Assembly: GCA_018061805.1 (NCBI GenBank)
Contig: JAGOTL010000007.1
Coordinates: 1-37,810, forward strand
Reading direction: 5' to 3'
DNA length: 37,810 bases
Origin: Candidatus Babeliales bacterium
GTDB taxonomy: Bacteria; Babelota; Babeliae; Babelales; Chromulinivoraceae
The notes beneath the pieces are model-generated. The model saw only the letters and a list, made by a program, of their open reading frames with translations, ran no database searches and was not told where the DNA came from. Position 1 is the first letter of the stretch, and every line of letters begins with the position of its first letter. Shown here piece by piece: positions 23,546 through 31,817 of the stretch. The position numbers were made by a program, and so were the translations under genes.

Positions 23546-24067
23546 ATGTCATATCAAAAAAATAGAGTATTTTTTTTCATCTGCTTTGGGTTTTTAGGCA
23601 CTATTGGCTTGTGCGCTTCAGATATAAAAGAAAATAGTTTACTTAGTGTAGTGCCAGGGTTTTGCTCTGTTTTTGATGGAAGTCCTTGTACGCAATTACA
23701 GTATGCAATTAATGTATGTGAGGTATCAGGTGTTGAGCTTGATAAGCTTTTGCAGCAACCAGAAGTGGATTTGTTTAAATCGGTACAATTAATCATGCGA
23801 GATGGAGAAATAGAAGTTTGGTTAGATAAAGGCCAAAAACCATATTTAGGTCATATGTATGCAAGAAGAAACGAATTGCGCGACACATATGTACTTTGTT
23901 CTCGCGATGTGCCCCAAAAAGTAGTTGACGCTCTTGATAATTATTTGATGGGTAATGAAAAAATATTACTTGCTTTACTTAAAAGTCACCGTGATATACC
24001 AGTTAAAACATATGTACAGGAGGCTTTTTTAAAAGCGGTATATCGTCGTTTTTCAGATGTTTTATAA
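23546..24067 (+). CDS. Small secreted protein, unknown
   Basis: ATG 23546 is preferred over 23507: it has AAGAAAGA upstream and makes the product (173 residues) start with a signal peptide, MSYQKNRVFFFICFGFLGTIGLCAS. The mature part has three Cys (FCSVF, SPCTQLQ, NVCEV) near its start, then a charged helical region (ELDKLLQQPEVDLFKSV, DGEIEVWLDKGQ) and ends KAVYRRFSDVL. No family recognised. It is the first of three same-strand genes (23546-25809); repeats at 24052 and 24993 suggest the later two have their own promoters. Confidence 0.72.
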   Translation: MSYQKNRVFFFICFGFLGTIGLCASDIKENSLLSVVPGFCSVFDGSPCTQLQYAINVCEVSGVELDKLLQQPEVDLFKSVQLIMRDGEIEVWLDKGQKPYLGHMYARRNELRDTYVLCSRDVPQKVVDALDNYLMGNEKILLALLKSHRDIPVKTYVQEAFLKAVYRRFSDVL

Positions 24068-24088
24068 TATTGTAGAATCGAAATAGTT
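24052..24088 (+). promoter_or_regulatory. First copy of a promoter-like repeat
   Basis: TTCAGATGTTT, TATAAT, then TGTAGAATCGAAATAGTT, matching 24993-25031. TATAAT here overlaps the stop codon of the preceding gene. It probably drives the gene starting at 24107. Confidence 0.5.
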
Positions 24089-24106
24089 TTTTAATAGGTA
24101 ATTATT

Positions 24107-24985
24107 ATGGAAAAAAAGTATATCAACGTTGTATTGATGGTTATGGTACTTAATATGAGCGGTATGGCTGTTGCTTCAGTGACAACACCAGATAGTCTTA
24201 CTCGTACTACTCCAGGGCAGGCAGCGTTAGTTTTATCCAAGATGAACAGACTTCCAGCAGCGGGCTTAGTGAGTCAAATGCATCCTGGTATTGTAGCGCA
24301 AATTGTTTCTCCTAACGCAATGAGATTAGAAGAGGCTTCGGCTATCTTAAATGAGACAATGTTTTGTGTAGCTGCGCGTATTTTAGCCCCTGCCCTTACT
24401 ATGCCTGATCACGCGGTATACATTTGGAAAGAAATGGCACGGCAAACTCCAAACCAAGAGAACGTAATGAATGGTATGAATGCAGCAGTGACGGCAGATT
24501 ATTTAGTGAATAAAGTTTCGTCTCGCGATGCAGCGAAATTATTATATTCGCGCAATTCAGGGGTGGTAGCATCTATTTTAGCATCAATGACTCAACATCC
24601 TAAGGTTGCACAAGATATTTTGACAACAGTTGTTACATTGTCTGATGCAGATTGTTCAAATATACATCAAATACTATTTCATGTATCAGAGGGTCGAGGT
24701 CGAGCTTATAATGATAGTGCAGAAGCATTAGGAGTGAACGCTGGTTCTTTAGTAGGTTTCGTAAGTAAACGTGTTCGAAATACAGTTGCAAAAGAAGTTT
24801 TTGGAGTTTCCGATACTCATTGTGCTCCTGGTGAACACTGTATAAGTCCTGCATATTGTCCTCAAGGAGGCTGTGTTTATAGTGCAAATACTACCACTGC
24901 AAAAAACGGGATAGGGTCTTCTAAAAAGGCTGAAGCATCTAAAAGTGCTACAAAAAGTGATCAGCAGAGTAAAACAAAAAAATAA
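24107..24985 (+). CDS. Secreted helical-repeat protein, possibly MgtE-N/FliG-like solenoid
   Basis: A 292-residue product with a signal peptide (about 1-24, ending AVAS). Residues about 35-185 repeat short helical units such as AALVLSKMNRLPAAGLVSQM, IVAQIVSPN, EASAILNETM, AAKLLYSRNSGVVASILASM; this AxxxLxxM..xxAAxIL rhythm resembles the superhelical N-domain of MgtE and the FliG middle domain. Residues 233-262 contain a Cys-rich stretch (HCAPGEHCISPAYCPQGGC), followed by a Lys/Ser/Thr-rich tail. The fold is an inference from pattern only and no function is assigned. Confidence 0.7.
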   Translation: MEKKYINVVLMVMVLNMSGMAVASVTTPDSLTRTTPGQAALVLSKMNRLPAAGLVSQMHPGIVAQIVSPNAMRLEEASAILNETMFCVAARILAPALTMPDHAVYIWKEMARQTPNQENVMNGMNAAVTADYLVNKVSSRDAAKLLYSRNSGVVASILASMTQHPKVAQDILTTVVTLSDADCSNIHQILFHVSEGRGRAYNDSAEALGVNAGSLVGFVSKRVRNTVAKEVFGVSDTHCAPGEHCISPAYCPQGGCVYSANTTTAKNGIGSSKKAEASKSATKSDQQSKTKK

Positions 24986-24992
24986 TATAACA

Positions 24993-25031
24993 TTCAGATA
25001 TTTTGTATAATGCCGTAGAATTGAAATAGTT
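24993..25031 (+). promoter_or_regulatory. Second copy of the promoter-like repeat
   Basis: TTCAGATATTTTG, TATAAT (25006-25011, preceded by TG), then GTAGAATTGAAATAGTT. It lies 28 bases before the CPBP gene start. Confidence 0.5.
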
Positions 25032-25059
25032 GGTTAACATAACAATTATAGAGTTATTT

Positions 25060-25809
25060 ATGAAAGATAAGATGTTATTGTTTTTTCAGAAATTATTAGT
25101 AGTGTTGGCACCTTTGATATGGGGTACTTTAACATGGCTTATCCAGACATATGCTATCTACTATTCGTTTAGGTTTGGTACGTTGTCAATTACGTCACTT
25201 TTTATTTTTGTAGTTATAGCAGCGTTGGTATTTTTATTTGGCCCATCTTTAGATAATGCATCTAAAAAATATCAGCTGTACATAGATCGTTACTATGTAG
25301 CGGTACCGCAGTGGCGTTATTTTTTAATGCTCGTTGTCATAGCAGCTTGTTTTTTGGTTGTGCGTATATTTGAATCATTGTTGTTGCAATCGTTGCTGTA
25401 TGGAATTATGTTTTCTAGCATTATTGAAGAAATTATAACGCGTAGTTTTTTTGTTAAATATAACATGAAATGGTTAGAATTTTTATGTTGGAATAGCATA
25501 TCATCGTTAGCATTTACTCTGATGCATGCATTTTACGCTGATTATCAAGGCGGATTTTACGCAACGCTACAAAATGGACATTTCCCTTTTAGTTTTATGT
25601 TGGGCATTATTGTTTATAAAACGCAACGCATAGAAGTTGCTATGATATTGCACATGCTTTCTAATATTTTGCGTTATACGATTCCTGTCACAATTTTTCA
25701 TACGAGTTGGCCATCGCCACTTAATATATTTGGACAGTATGTTTCCGAGATCACGCTCTTATTAGCTGTAGGATTTTGTTATTTTAAGAACAAAGAAAAC
25801 AAAGCATAA
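25060..25809 (+). CDS. CPBP-family (CAAX protease-like) intramembrane metalloprotease
   Basis: Membrane protein with the CPBP/ABI motifs. Using ATG 25060 (249 residues): motif 1 IIEEIITRSFF with E123, E124 and R128; motif 2 FTLMHAFY with H156; motif 3 HMLSN with H198 and N202, the expected zinc-site residues. Several hydrophobic helices surround them. ATG 25060 is preferred to 25030 because the longer form adds only a polar decapeptide without a better ribosome site. Bacterial members often process peptides or protect against bacteriocins; the substrate here is unknown. The 3' end overlaps the open frame of the next ORF. Confidence 0.85.
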   Translation: MKDKMLLFFQKLLVVLAPLIWGTLTWLIQTYAIYYSFRFGTLSITSLFIFVVIAALVFLFGPSLDNASKKYQLYIDRYYVAVPQWRYFLMLVVIAACFLVVRIFESLLLQSLLYGIMFSSIIEEIITRSFFVKYNMKWLEFLCWNSISSLAFTLMHAFYADYQGGFYATLQNGHFPFSFMLGIIVYKTQRIEVAMILHMLSNILRYTIPVTIFHTSWPSPLNIFGQYVSEITLLLAVGFCYFKNKENKA

Positions 25810-26356
25810 ATTAAAAATTTCTGGGACGCAATTTTTACAAGCAACATATGAAGATATAGGGCAAGATGACTGCGTAGCATGTGTTTATTGCGATATTGAT
25901 TATGTTGATGAAGAAAAAAATATATCTATACGGTTTGGATATGATTTTATTTCAACCTTTTGTTATTTTATTGCAGAGTTTGGACGAATGCAGCAGCTTT
26001 TGCGAGGAGAAATGGTTAAAGATCCTCGAATTGATTTAGGATTTCAATTGAATGAATATTGGCAAGAAAAAATCAATATAAAAGACTCATTGAAGTATCA
26101 TTTTGAAAGCAATAGCCATAAACAGATTCGACCGTATTATAATAGTTGGTTATACAATAATGAACATGGAGACATAGTGTTTGAAATCACTCCGTTTTAT
26201 CCTTGGTGTGGTAGAACGAAAAAATCAAATCCAGAAAAAATTCCTTATAAGATATGGATTCAAGATTACAAATCTGTACTCAAAGTAATTATACCAAAAG
26301 AAAATGTAGCGACATGGATTGATCAAGCTGCAGCATTAAAGAAAACATTGATTTGA
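25772..26356 (+). pseudogene. ORF lacking a start codon; immunity-like cytoplasmic protein, 5' end lost
   Basis: The frame is open from 25772 (just after TAG) to the stop at 26356, 194 codons, but the first ATG is at 25988 and no GTG or TTG occurs before it. The part upstream of ATG is protein-like (LKISGTQFLQATYEDIGQDD, then SIRFGYDFISTFCYFIAEFG) and runs smoothly into the rest, which argues that coding sequence was present there and the true 5' end was lost when it was joined to the 3' end of the CPBP gene. The rest (RPYYNSWLYNNEHGDIVFEITPFYPW ... YKIWIQDYKSVLKVII) has the look of immunity or SMI-like stand-alone proteins. If alive, it would start at 25988 (122 residues). Confidence 0.55.
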
Positions 26357-26390
26357 TACATATCATCATATTTTATTTACACCAGTCGCT

Positions 26391-27209
26391 TTACAAGCTA
26401 TGGCGGACACGGTCCGGATAATTTGTGAAAATGCCGTCAATTTTAAATGCTCTCATGTGATCTGCTGTTGGTTTGTCATTCACAGTCCATACGTACATAG
26501 AGTATCCAGCATCGTGGGCTTTTTGTACTAATTGTGCCGTGACTGCTTTGACATCAAAACCAACAAAGCTTGCTTGGTATGGTGCGCAGTAGCGGGCAAT
26601 GTCAGATGGAATAGTATGCCAAAACAAAAGACCAACGGTAATGTTTGGGCATAGTTTTTTCAGTTCAAGAATTTGTGCATGGTCAAAAGAAGAAACAATA
26701 AAATCTTGTGTGCTCCAACCTTGGGCAAGGTATTTTTTAATAAGTTCAGCTACGGGTTGCGCCGTGTTTGGCCCTTTGAGTTCGATATTAATAGGTACTG
26801 CTCGGTTAACTAAATCGATTACTTCTTGCAGCGTTGGAATTTGTCCAGAGCCTTTTACTTTTAATTTTCGCAATGCATCAAATGACATATCAATTACGTT
26901 GCCATTGCCATCGGTGGTAACAGACACAGTATCATCATGAGTGACGACAAGCTCGCCTGTGGCACAAACAAAAACGTCTAGTTCTATCATGTCCACGTTT
27001 AAATCCAGTGCGCGTTGAAATGACGGTAATGTATTTTCTGGTTCATAACCACAAGCACCACGATGTCCAATAATTAAAAAATTACGATTGCTGAGTGTCA
27101 TGTGTTGTGATGTTTGGTGAACATACATAAAAATTATAAAGCTGATGATTGTTGTTACTGCGGTAACGATTTTGATGGCGTTCCATTTGGTAAAAAAAGC
27201 ATGCGTCAT
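26391..27209 (-). CDS. Glycerophosphodiester phosphodiesterase (GDPD family), membrane-anchored
   Basis: Hydrolyses glycerophosphodiesters to glycerol-3-phosphate and an alcohol, often to recover lipid headgroups from host or own membranes. The 272-residue protein begins with a single hydrophobic segment (about 12-30), then the GDPD TIM barrel. Seen: IGHRGACGYEPENT with H49, R50 and E57; IELDVF with E76 and D78; VTHDDTV with H91; INIELKG with E143 and K145; and the C-terminal FTNYPDRV. All catalytic and metal residues of the family are present. The N-terminal anchor suggests action on the outer face of the membrane. Confidence 0.93.
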   Translation of the reverse strand: MTHAFFTKWNAIKIVTAVTTIISFIIFMYVHQTSQHMTLSNRNFLIIGHRGACGYEPENTLPSFQRALDLNVDMIELDVFVCATGELVVTHDDTVSVTTDGNGNVIDMSFDALRKLKVKGSGQIPTLQEVIDLVNRAVPINIELKGPNTAQPVAELIKKYLAQGWSTQDFIVSSFDHAQILELKKLCPNITVGLLFWHTIPSDIARYCAPYQASFVGFDVKAVTAQLVQKAHDAGYSMYVWTVNDKPTADHMRAFKIDGIFTNYPDRVRHSL

Positions 27210-27437
27210 ATTTTAAACCTTATATTTTAAACTTTTTTTAGTCTTTCGCATGAAAACAGGTGATACGTAGAGCAGATGGTACAATAAAAATGTGTGAATG
27301 CAAAGTGTTGAAACTACGGGTTGAATTTTTATTTCTGACAAGAACTGTTGCTATTTGATCTTGCTCAATACATTGTTATAAAAAAGTTTTTACATGCAGC
27401 TTGGTTTATTTTTTCAGAAATCTATATGGAGATAAAA

Positions 27438-28823
27438 ATGTTGAAAATATCGACAGTCTGTATCTTTTTTCTGTGGATAAGTACTGTACCTATGCATGCA
27501 GCATCAGCAGATGGTGGAGTGAATGAAGATAAGTTGTATGAGTTTGTATTGGCTTGCCAGAGAAATGATCTGTGTGTGGTGCAAACAATGTTACAAGATA
27601 AAGCTATACTCGATAATGTTAATCAGGTTTGTAACAAGGCTCGGTTTGGCTTGCATGATGTTACACCATTAATAGCCGCTTGTTTGAAAGGTAGTCTAGA
27701 TGTTGTGCAAGAATTACTCCATATAGAATCTGTTAGAAATAATGCTCACCAAGGAAATGCCAAAAAGACAACGCCTTTGCATTTTGCAAGTGATCATGGC
27801 CAAGAGTCTGTCGTGCAAGAACTGTTAAAAATAGAAGCTGTAGCACAAAATGCACATGCTGTAGATATGTTTGGTAATACACCATTACTGTGTGCTTGTC
27901 AGGGTGATTACCGTTCGGTTGTAAAAATATTGTTGATGATAGAAGGAGTAAGAAATCGCGCTCATCGGGCAAATGTGACAGGAAAAACTGCTTTATTGAT
28001 GGCAAGTGGTTTGGGTTCTTTGTTCGTGGTACAAGAACTATTGAACATAGAATCTGTAAGAAATAGTGCTCATAGGGTATCAACTTATAAATTTGTTAAT
28101 TGGACACCTTTGAGTCGAGCGAGTTATTATGGTCATTTTTCTGTAGTAAAAGAATTATTAAAGATAAAAAAAGTTCAAGAAAGTATTAATCCAAGCGCAA
28201 TAGATATATCGCCACTCGCATTGGCTTGTTTCCAGTATAGGTATAAAACAGCAAAATTATTATTACAGCATAATGCAAATATGTATGTCGAGATAGAATC
28301 CGGTCAGACGTTGCTTGATGTATTACAATATAGAGCTGAATCTGGCAATGATCAGCCATTAACTGATGCTTTGGATAGAGAAAAAATTATATCTTTGCGA
28401 GATATAGTAGATCTTTATCATGCTGTTAAGCCGAATGTGGGTAGTGCATCATCGTTGAGTTTGGTTATTTTGGATGCGTATGAGCAGTTACAACATGGCA
28501 ATAGAGATCTTATGCATTACATGCTGTTTAAATTTCCCAAAGAAATGTCTAAAAAAACCAATAATACTATGTGGCAGAATGAAATGGTAGCAGGGTTTGT
28601 TGATGTGGTTAATTCGCGCAGTGCCGCATCTTTGATGAAATTTTTGGTAAAAACGAGAGCAGATCTCAGACAAGCAGATCGTTACATTGCAGCATGTAAT
28701 TATCAAGAGTTGCCGTTACCAGTTAGTACAAAACAAAATCATCCAATAGATAATGGAATTTTTGGTCATGATACGCGAAAACTCTCTGAACGTTTTGAGT
28801 CAAAAGTAGATGACATTGATTGA
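27438..28823 (+). CDS. Secreted ankyrin-repeat protein
   Basis: A 461-residue protein; ATG 27438 has GGAG seven bases upstream and gives a signal peptide (about 1-22, ending MHAA). Six ankyrin-type repeats lie at about 76-103, 111-139, 147-175, 182-210, 222-250 and 258-285, each with TPLxxAC/S and VVxELLxIE. The first five are spaced 35-40 residues apart, longer than the canonical 33, because of an extra VRNxAHxxN segment between helix pair and loop. The C-terminal 170 residues are helical and unassigned. Ankyrin proteins of intracellular bacteria commonly bind host proteins; that role is inferred. Confidence 0.88.
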   Translation: MLKISTVCIFFLWISTVPMHAASADGGVNEDKLYEFVLACQRNDLCVVQTMLQDKAILDNVNQVCNKARFGLHDVTPLIAACLKGSLDVVQELLHIESVRNNAHQGNAKKTTPLHFASDHGQESVVQELLKIEAVAQNAHAVDMFGNTPLLCACQGDYRSVVKILLMIEGVRNRAHRANVTGKTALLMASGLGSLFVVQELLNIESVRNSAHRVSTYKFVNWTPLSRASYYGHFSVVKELLKIKKVQESINPSAIDISPLALACFQYRYKTAKLLLQHNANMYVEIESGQTLLDVLQYRAESGNDQPLTDALDREKIISLRDIVDLYHAVKPNVGSASSLSLVILDAYEQLQHGNRDLMHYMLFKFPKEMSKKTNNTMWQNEMVAGFVDVVNSRSAASLMKFLVKTRADLRQADRYIAACNYQELPLPVSTKQNHPIDNGIFGHDTRKLSERFESKVDDID

Positions 28824-28868
28824 TAGTACTTCTTGAATTTTTCATATGCGTATCAGTACTTTAAGACA

Positions 28869-28897
28869 TTGTGATTTTAACATAAAATTCATATACT
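28869..28897 (+). promoter_or_regulatory. Sigma70-type promoter of the M15 peptidase gene
   Basis: TTGTGA (28869-28874), a 17-base spacer, TATACT (28892-28897), 42 bases before the start at 28940. Confidence 0.6.
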
Positions 28898-28939
28898 ACA
28901 GTATCTATTATAGCACTATATACGGCAAAGGATCATCGT

Positions 28940-29809
28940 ATGTATTCATTATTACTCGTCATAGGATTAGGTTTATTTCATACCGTTACAGCTAGTTGGG
29001 ATGGTTTACTTGAAAAATATGCTTCATGTATGAATGAATCAACGTACGCGTTACTGCATAGACAATGTCATGATTTTGCGGCAGGTGCGGCGCCTAAAAT
29101 AGCAGATGCATGTATCAAACAGATACCCATTGTAGAAAATTTTGAACCTATTGTGCATGTTGATGAGCAAAATCATCCTCGCATTAAAGTGATGCAAGAA
29201 TCTGAATTTATGTTGGCTCATCAGCGAGCAGAAGATATAGATCCTCGTTCTGACAAACATGGTTTTGTACGACAACGTGTGTATGATGCGCTTGTTGCTA
29301 TGATTGATGAGCTTGACAAAATAGCACCCCATTTTGGGTATGAAGCTGGAGAACTTGAAATACGATTATTTGAAGGACTTCGTGATCTTGGAACTCAAAA
29401 AGAACTGTTTGATTCAAAGCTTGCAATTATCAAAGAAAAAAATCCGCATATGACAGATGAGCAAGCTTATCAAGAAGCGTGTAAATATATTTCACCGTAC
29501 ATTAATAATGTACCCGTGCATTCAACAGGCGCAGCTGTTGATATTCATTTGTGGAGTAATAAAAAACAATCGTTTTGTAACTTTGGTGCATTTAATGTCG
29601 GCGGTGCATTTTCTCCAACATTTACACTGGTTGATGGTTTAACCGAAGAACAGATGTTGCATAGATTATTGATTGCTATTGCTGCTACGCAAGCTGGCTT
29701 AACCAATTACGTGTATGAATTTTGGCATTTTTCACTTGGTGATCGTTATGCATGTTACTGGCGTGAAGATCAAGCAGATGCTCGAGTTGCTTGTTATAAT
29801 TCATTGTAA
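28940..29809 (+). CDS. Secreted M15-family peptidase, D-Ala-D-Ala dipeptidase (VanX/DdpX)-like
   Basis: Zinc peptidase that cleaves D-Ala-containing peptides from peptidoglycan. A signal peptide (about 1-18) starts the 289-residue protein. The zinc site is readable: VHSTGAAVDIHL gives H194 and D201 (SxHxxGxAxD pattern), and YEFWHFSLGDRY gives E260 as catalytic base and H263 as third ligand. IRLFEGLRD near 141-149 corresponds to the substrate-binding RPxxxQ-type region. It has its own promoter and a strong terminator. In an organism with a reduced wall it may serve recycling, or act on other bacteria or host-phagocytosed bacteria; substrate uncertain. Confidence 0.85.
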   Translation: MYSLLLVIGLGLFHTVTASWDGLLEKYASCMNESTYALLHRQCHDFAAGAAPKIADACIKQIPIVENFEPIVHVDEQNHPRIKVMQESEFMLAHQRAEDIDPRSDKHGFVRQRVYDALVAMIDELDKIAPHFGYEAGELEIRLFEGLRDLGTQKELFDSKLAIIKEKNPHMTDEQAYQEACKYISPYINNVPVHSTGAAVDIHLWSNKKQSFCNFGAFNVGGAFSPTFTLVDGLTEEQMLHRLLIAIAATQAGLTNYVYEFWHFSLGDRYACYWREDQADARVACYNSL

Positions 29810-29815
29810 ATTAAC

Positions 29816-29848
29816 AAAAGAGGCCTGTTTCAACAACAGGCCTCTTTT
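29816..29848. terminator. Bidirectional intrinsic terminator
   Basis: 14-bp perfect stem AAAAGAGGCCTGTT / AACAGGCCTCTTTT with a 5-base loop, between convergent genes ending at 29809 and 29869. Confidence 0.92.
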
Positions 29849-29868
29849 AGTTTGTAACTATGTGTGTG

Positions 29869-30249
29869 TTATTTTGACATGATAGCTTCAGTGAGCCATG
29901 CTAACGCTAAAGCTCCGATAGCAATCACAACATCGCGCGCAATGATATCAAGCATGCCAGGCAGGAACATGAGATTGAATATTACAATACCAAGCCATGT
30001 CATGACTAGGTAAGCACCAAATCTTGGGCGGAACCAAACAAGAAGTCCTGCCGCTATTTCGATAAGCCCTACGATAACAAGTAAATGTGGTAATGATACA
30101 GGTAAATACTGCAACACTTCTGGGCTGACATATTTTGCCCAGTTAACAATGAGTCCTGTAAAACATTTATCAAAGCCAAGTAAAATAGGCACGATACTAT
30201 ACGTAGTTCGTAGTAAAAACCATGTTTTAAAAACTTGTAGGTTGTTCAT
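29869..30249 (-). CDS. DoxX-like small membrane protein
   Basis: A 126-residue protein with four hydrophobic segments: about 15-28, 52-70 (LLVIVGLIEIAAGLLVW), 77-95 (FGAYLVMTWLGIVIFNLMF) and 104-120. The IEIAAGLLVWFRPRFGAYL piece resembles the GxxEixxGlLLllp signature of DoxX/DUF417-type proteins; precise subfamily unknown. It is the last gene of a minus-strand run that includes the two tandem paralogues upstream, 44 bases away. Confidence 0.65.
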   Translation of the reverse strand: MNNLQVFKTWFLLRTTYSIVPILLGFDKCFTGLIVNWAKYVSPEVLQYLPVSLPHLLVIVGLIEIAAGLLVWFRPRFGAYLVMTWLGIVIFNLMFLPGMLDIIARDVVIAIGALALAWLTEAIMSK

Positions 30250-30293
30250 TTATATTTCCTTTTTCGTATGGGTTATTGGGTCTGGGTAAAATA

Positions 30294-31784
30294 TTAACCA
30301 ACGTTTTTTGCAGCTTCTTTTGCTTCGGTTGTACGTTCAGCGTCAGTTTCATCTGTTTCTTCTTGTGGTTTTTTTGGCTGACGTTTTGCCGACATGGTAG
30401 CATCGTTTTGGCGTAAAGCATCGACAGATTTTTCAAAAGCGCCATGGAATTTATCTGCAATAACCGCTTTAATACCAATACCGATCGTTAAAGATATTGC
30501 ATCGATAACTGCAAGATATTCTAAGATTCGTTTTGACAATTTATAATTGTCAGAGTCAACATCAGAAACGACTGATACAACACAGCACACAAGGTTTGCA
30601 ACACCAAGAGCGAGTATGATATGCAGGTATGTTTTATATAAGTTTGTGATTTGTAGTACGGTATCACCAGCTGCAATACCTTGTTTGCGAGCATTGTCGA
30701 TTTTTGTAAGTAAAGAGCTAACATGTTCTTGAAGTGATCGATCATTGATCATGACATCTTTAAATGATTCTAGTGAAGCTTTATGAATTCTGAGTAATAT
30801 TTCTTCTGGGTTTTTTGTTTCGGTTAAGATACTTAAAACTTGTTTAATATCTTTTTGTGCTTGTCCTGCACGTTCTGGTAATGTTGCAAGATTTAATTTT
30901 TTAATGAATTCAGATTGAGAGTTAACATATGAGAGTAAATGGCCACCAATAACTTGTTTCATGGTTGTTTTGTTTTCACGGTCTGTTTCTTGTTGTTGTT
31001 CTTCGGTTTGTTCACCGGTACCAGCATCTGGCTGAGCTGTTGTATGTAAGTTGGTCACAAGTGATTCTATGCGTGCATCAATGTCAACAGGTATTCTTTT
31101 GTTATTGATGATATCTTCAAGCAATTTTCGATATGCAGTAATGGGGAAATATTTTTCGATAAGAGGTGTTATGGTTCTGCTTAAAATAAATGAATCCAAT
31201 TTTTTTAATTGGGCATGTAATTCGCGATAACCTTGTAATGCTTCATCACCAAGCTGTATGTCACCATCGAGCAGTATTATAGGTTCAGATTCTGTGGTAG
31301 CATCTTGAGCGGTAGAAGTTCCGCGCAGTTGATTATACGTATCGGAAACTTTTTTGGTTACTGCATCTTTCATGGCTTTTGCTTTATCCAACCAAGTAGG
31401 TTCTTGTGCGGGCTCTTGTGCCGGTTCTTCATTTTCATCTGCGGTTTGCGTTGTTGCTGTAGGTTCTGGCTCTATGCTTATTGGCAGCTCTGTAGGTTTA
31501 TTGCCTCGTAATCGATTCAATCCTGCTGTTGCTTTTTCTTTAAAACTTTGAAAATATGATTTTTTTTCAACTACAGCTTTTGGTGTTTCTGTAGTTTCTT
31601 TTTCATAAGGCCAGTAAGACTGTTGGCTTGCAGTTCGTTTGTTTTCTAAAAAACTTACGGATGGTCTAGGTGTTGAAGTAACAGAGTGAAAACTCAGTTC
31701 TTCTTCTTCTTCTTCTTCTGCGCTGTTAAGCATAGTAAAATCATAGCAGAGTATGAGTGATAGTAAGACGTATTTATGCTTCAT
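30294..31784 (-). CDS. Secreted/membrane protein, tandem paralogue B; unknown
   Basis: A 496-residue protein paralogous to its neighbour at 31818-32864. Signal peptide about 1-22 (KHKYVLLSLILCYDFTMLNSAEE). A Glu/Thr/Pro-rich variable region (about 25-165) is followed by the shared domain: LQGYRELHAQLKKLDSFI, IEKYFPITAYRKLLEDIINN, IPVDIDARIESLVTNL. Towards the end are two hydrophobic segments (LHIILALGVANLVCCVVSVV and a second near AVIDAISLTIGIGIKAVI) and a charged tail. The two proteins differ mainly in the length of the variable region. Topology suggests a membrane protein with a large extracytoplasmic domain. Confidence 0.8.
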   Translation of the reverse strand: MKHKYVLLSLILCYDFTMLNSAEEEEEEELSFHSVTSTPRPSVSFLENKRTASQQSYWPYEKETTETPKAVVEKKSYFQSFKEKATAGLNRLRGNKPTELPISIEPEPTATTQTADENEEPAQEPAQEPTWLDKAKAMKDAVTKKVSDTYNQLRGTSTAQDATTESEPIILLDGDIQLGDEALQGYRELHAQLKKLDSFILSRTITPLIEKYFPITAYRKLLEDIINNKRIPVDIDARIESLVTNLHTTAQPDAGTGEQTEEQQQETDRENKTTMKQVIGGHLLSYVNSQSEFIKKLNLATLPERAGQAQKDIKQVLSILTETKNPEEILLRIHKASLESFKDVMINDRSLQEHVSSLLTKIDNARKQGIAAGDTVLQITNLYKTYLHIILALGVANLVCCVVSVVSDVDSDNYKLSKRILEYLAVIDAISLTIGIGIKAVIADKFHGAFEKSVDALRQNDATMSAKRQPKKPQEETDETDAERTTEAKEAAKNVG

Positions 31785-31817
31785 AGGTTTCCTTTTTTTT
31801 AGAAGTTTTAAGTTTAT

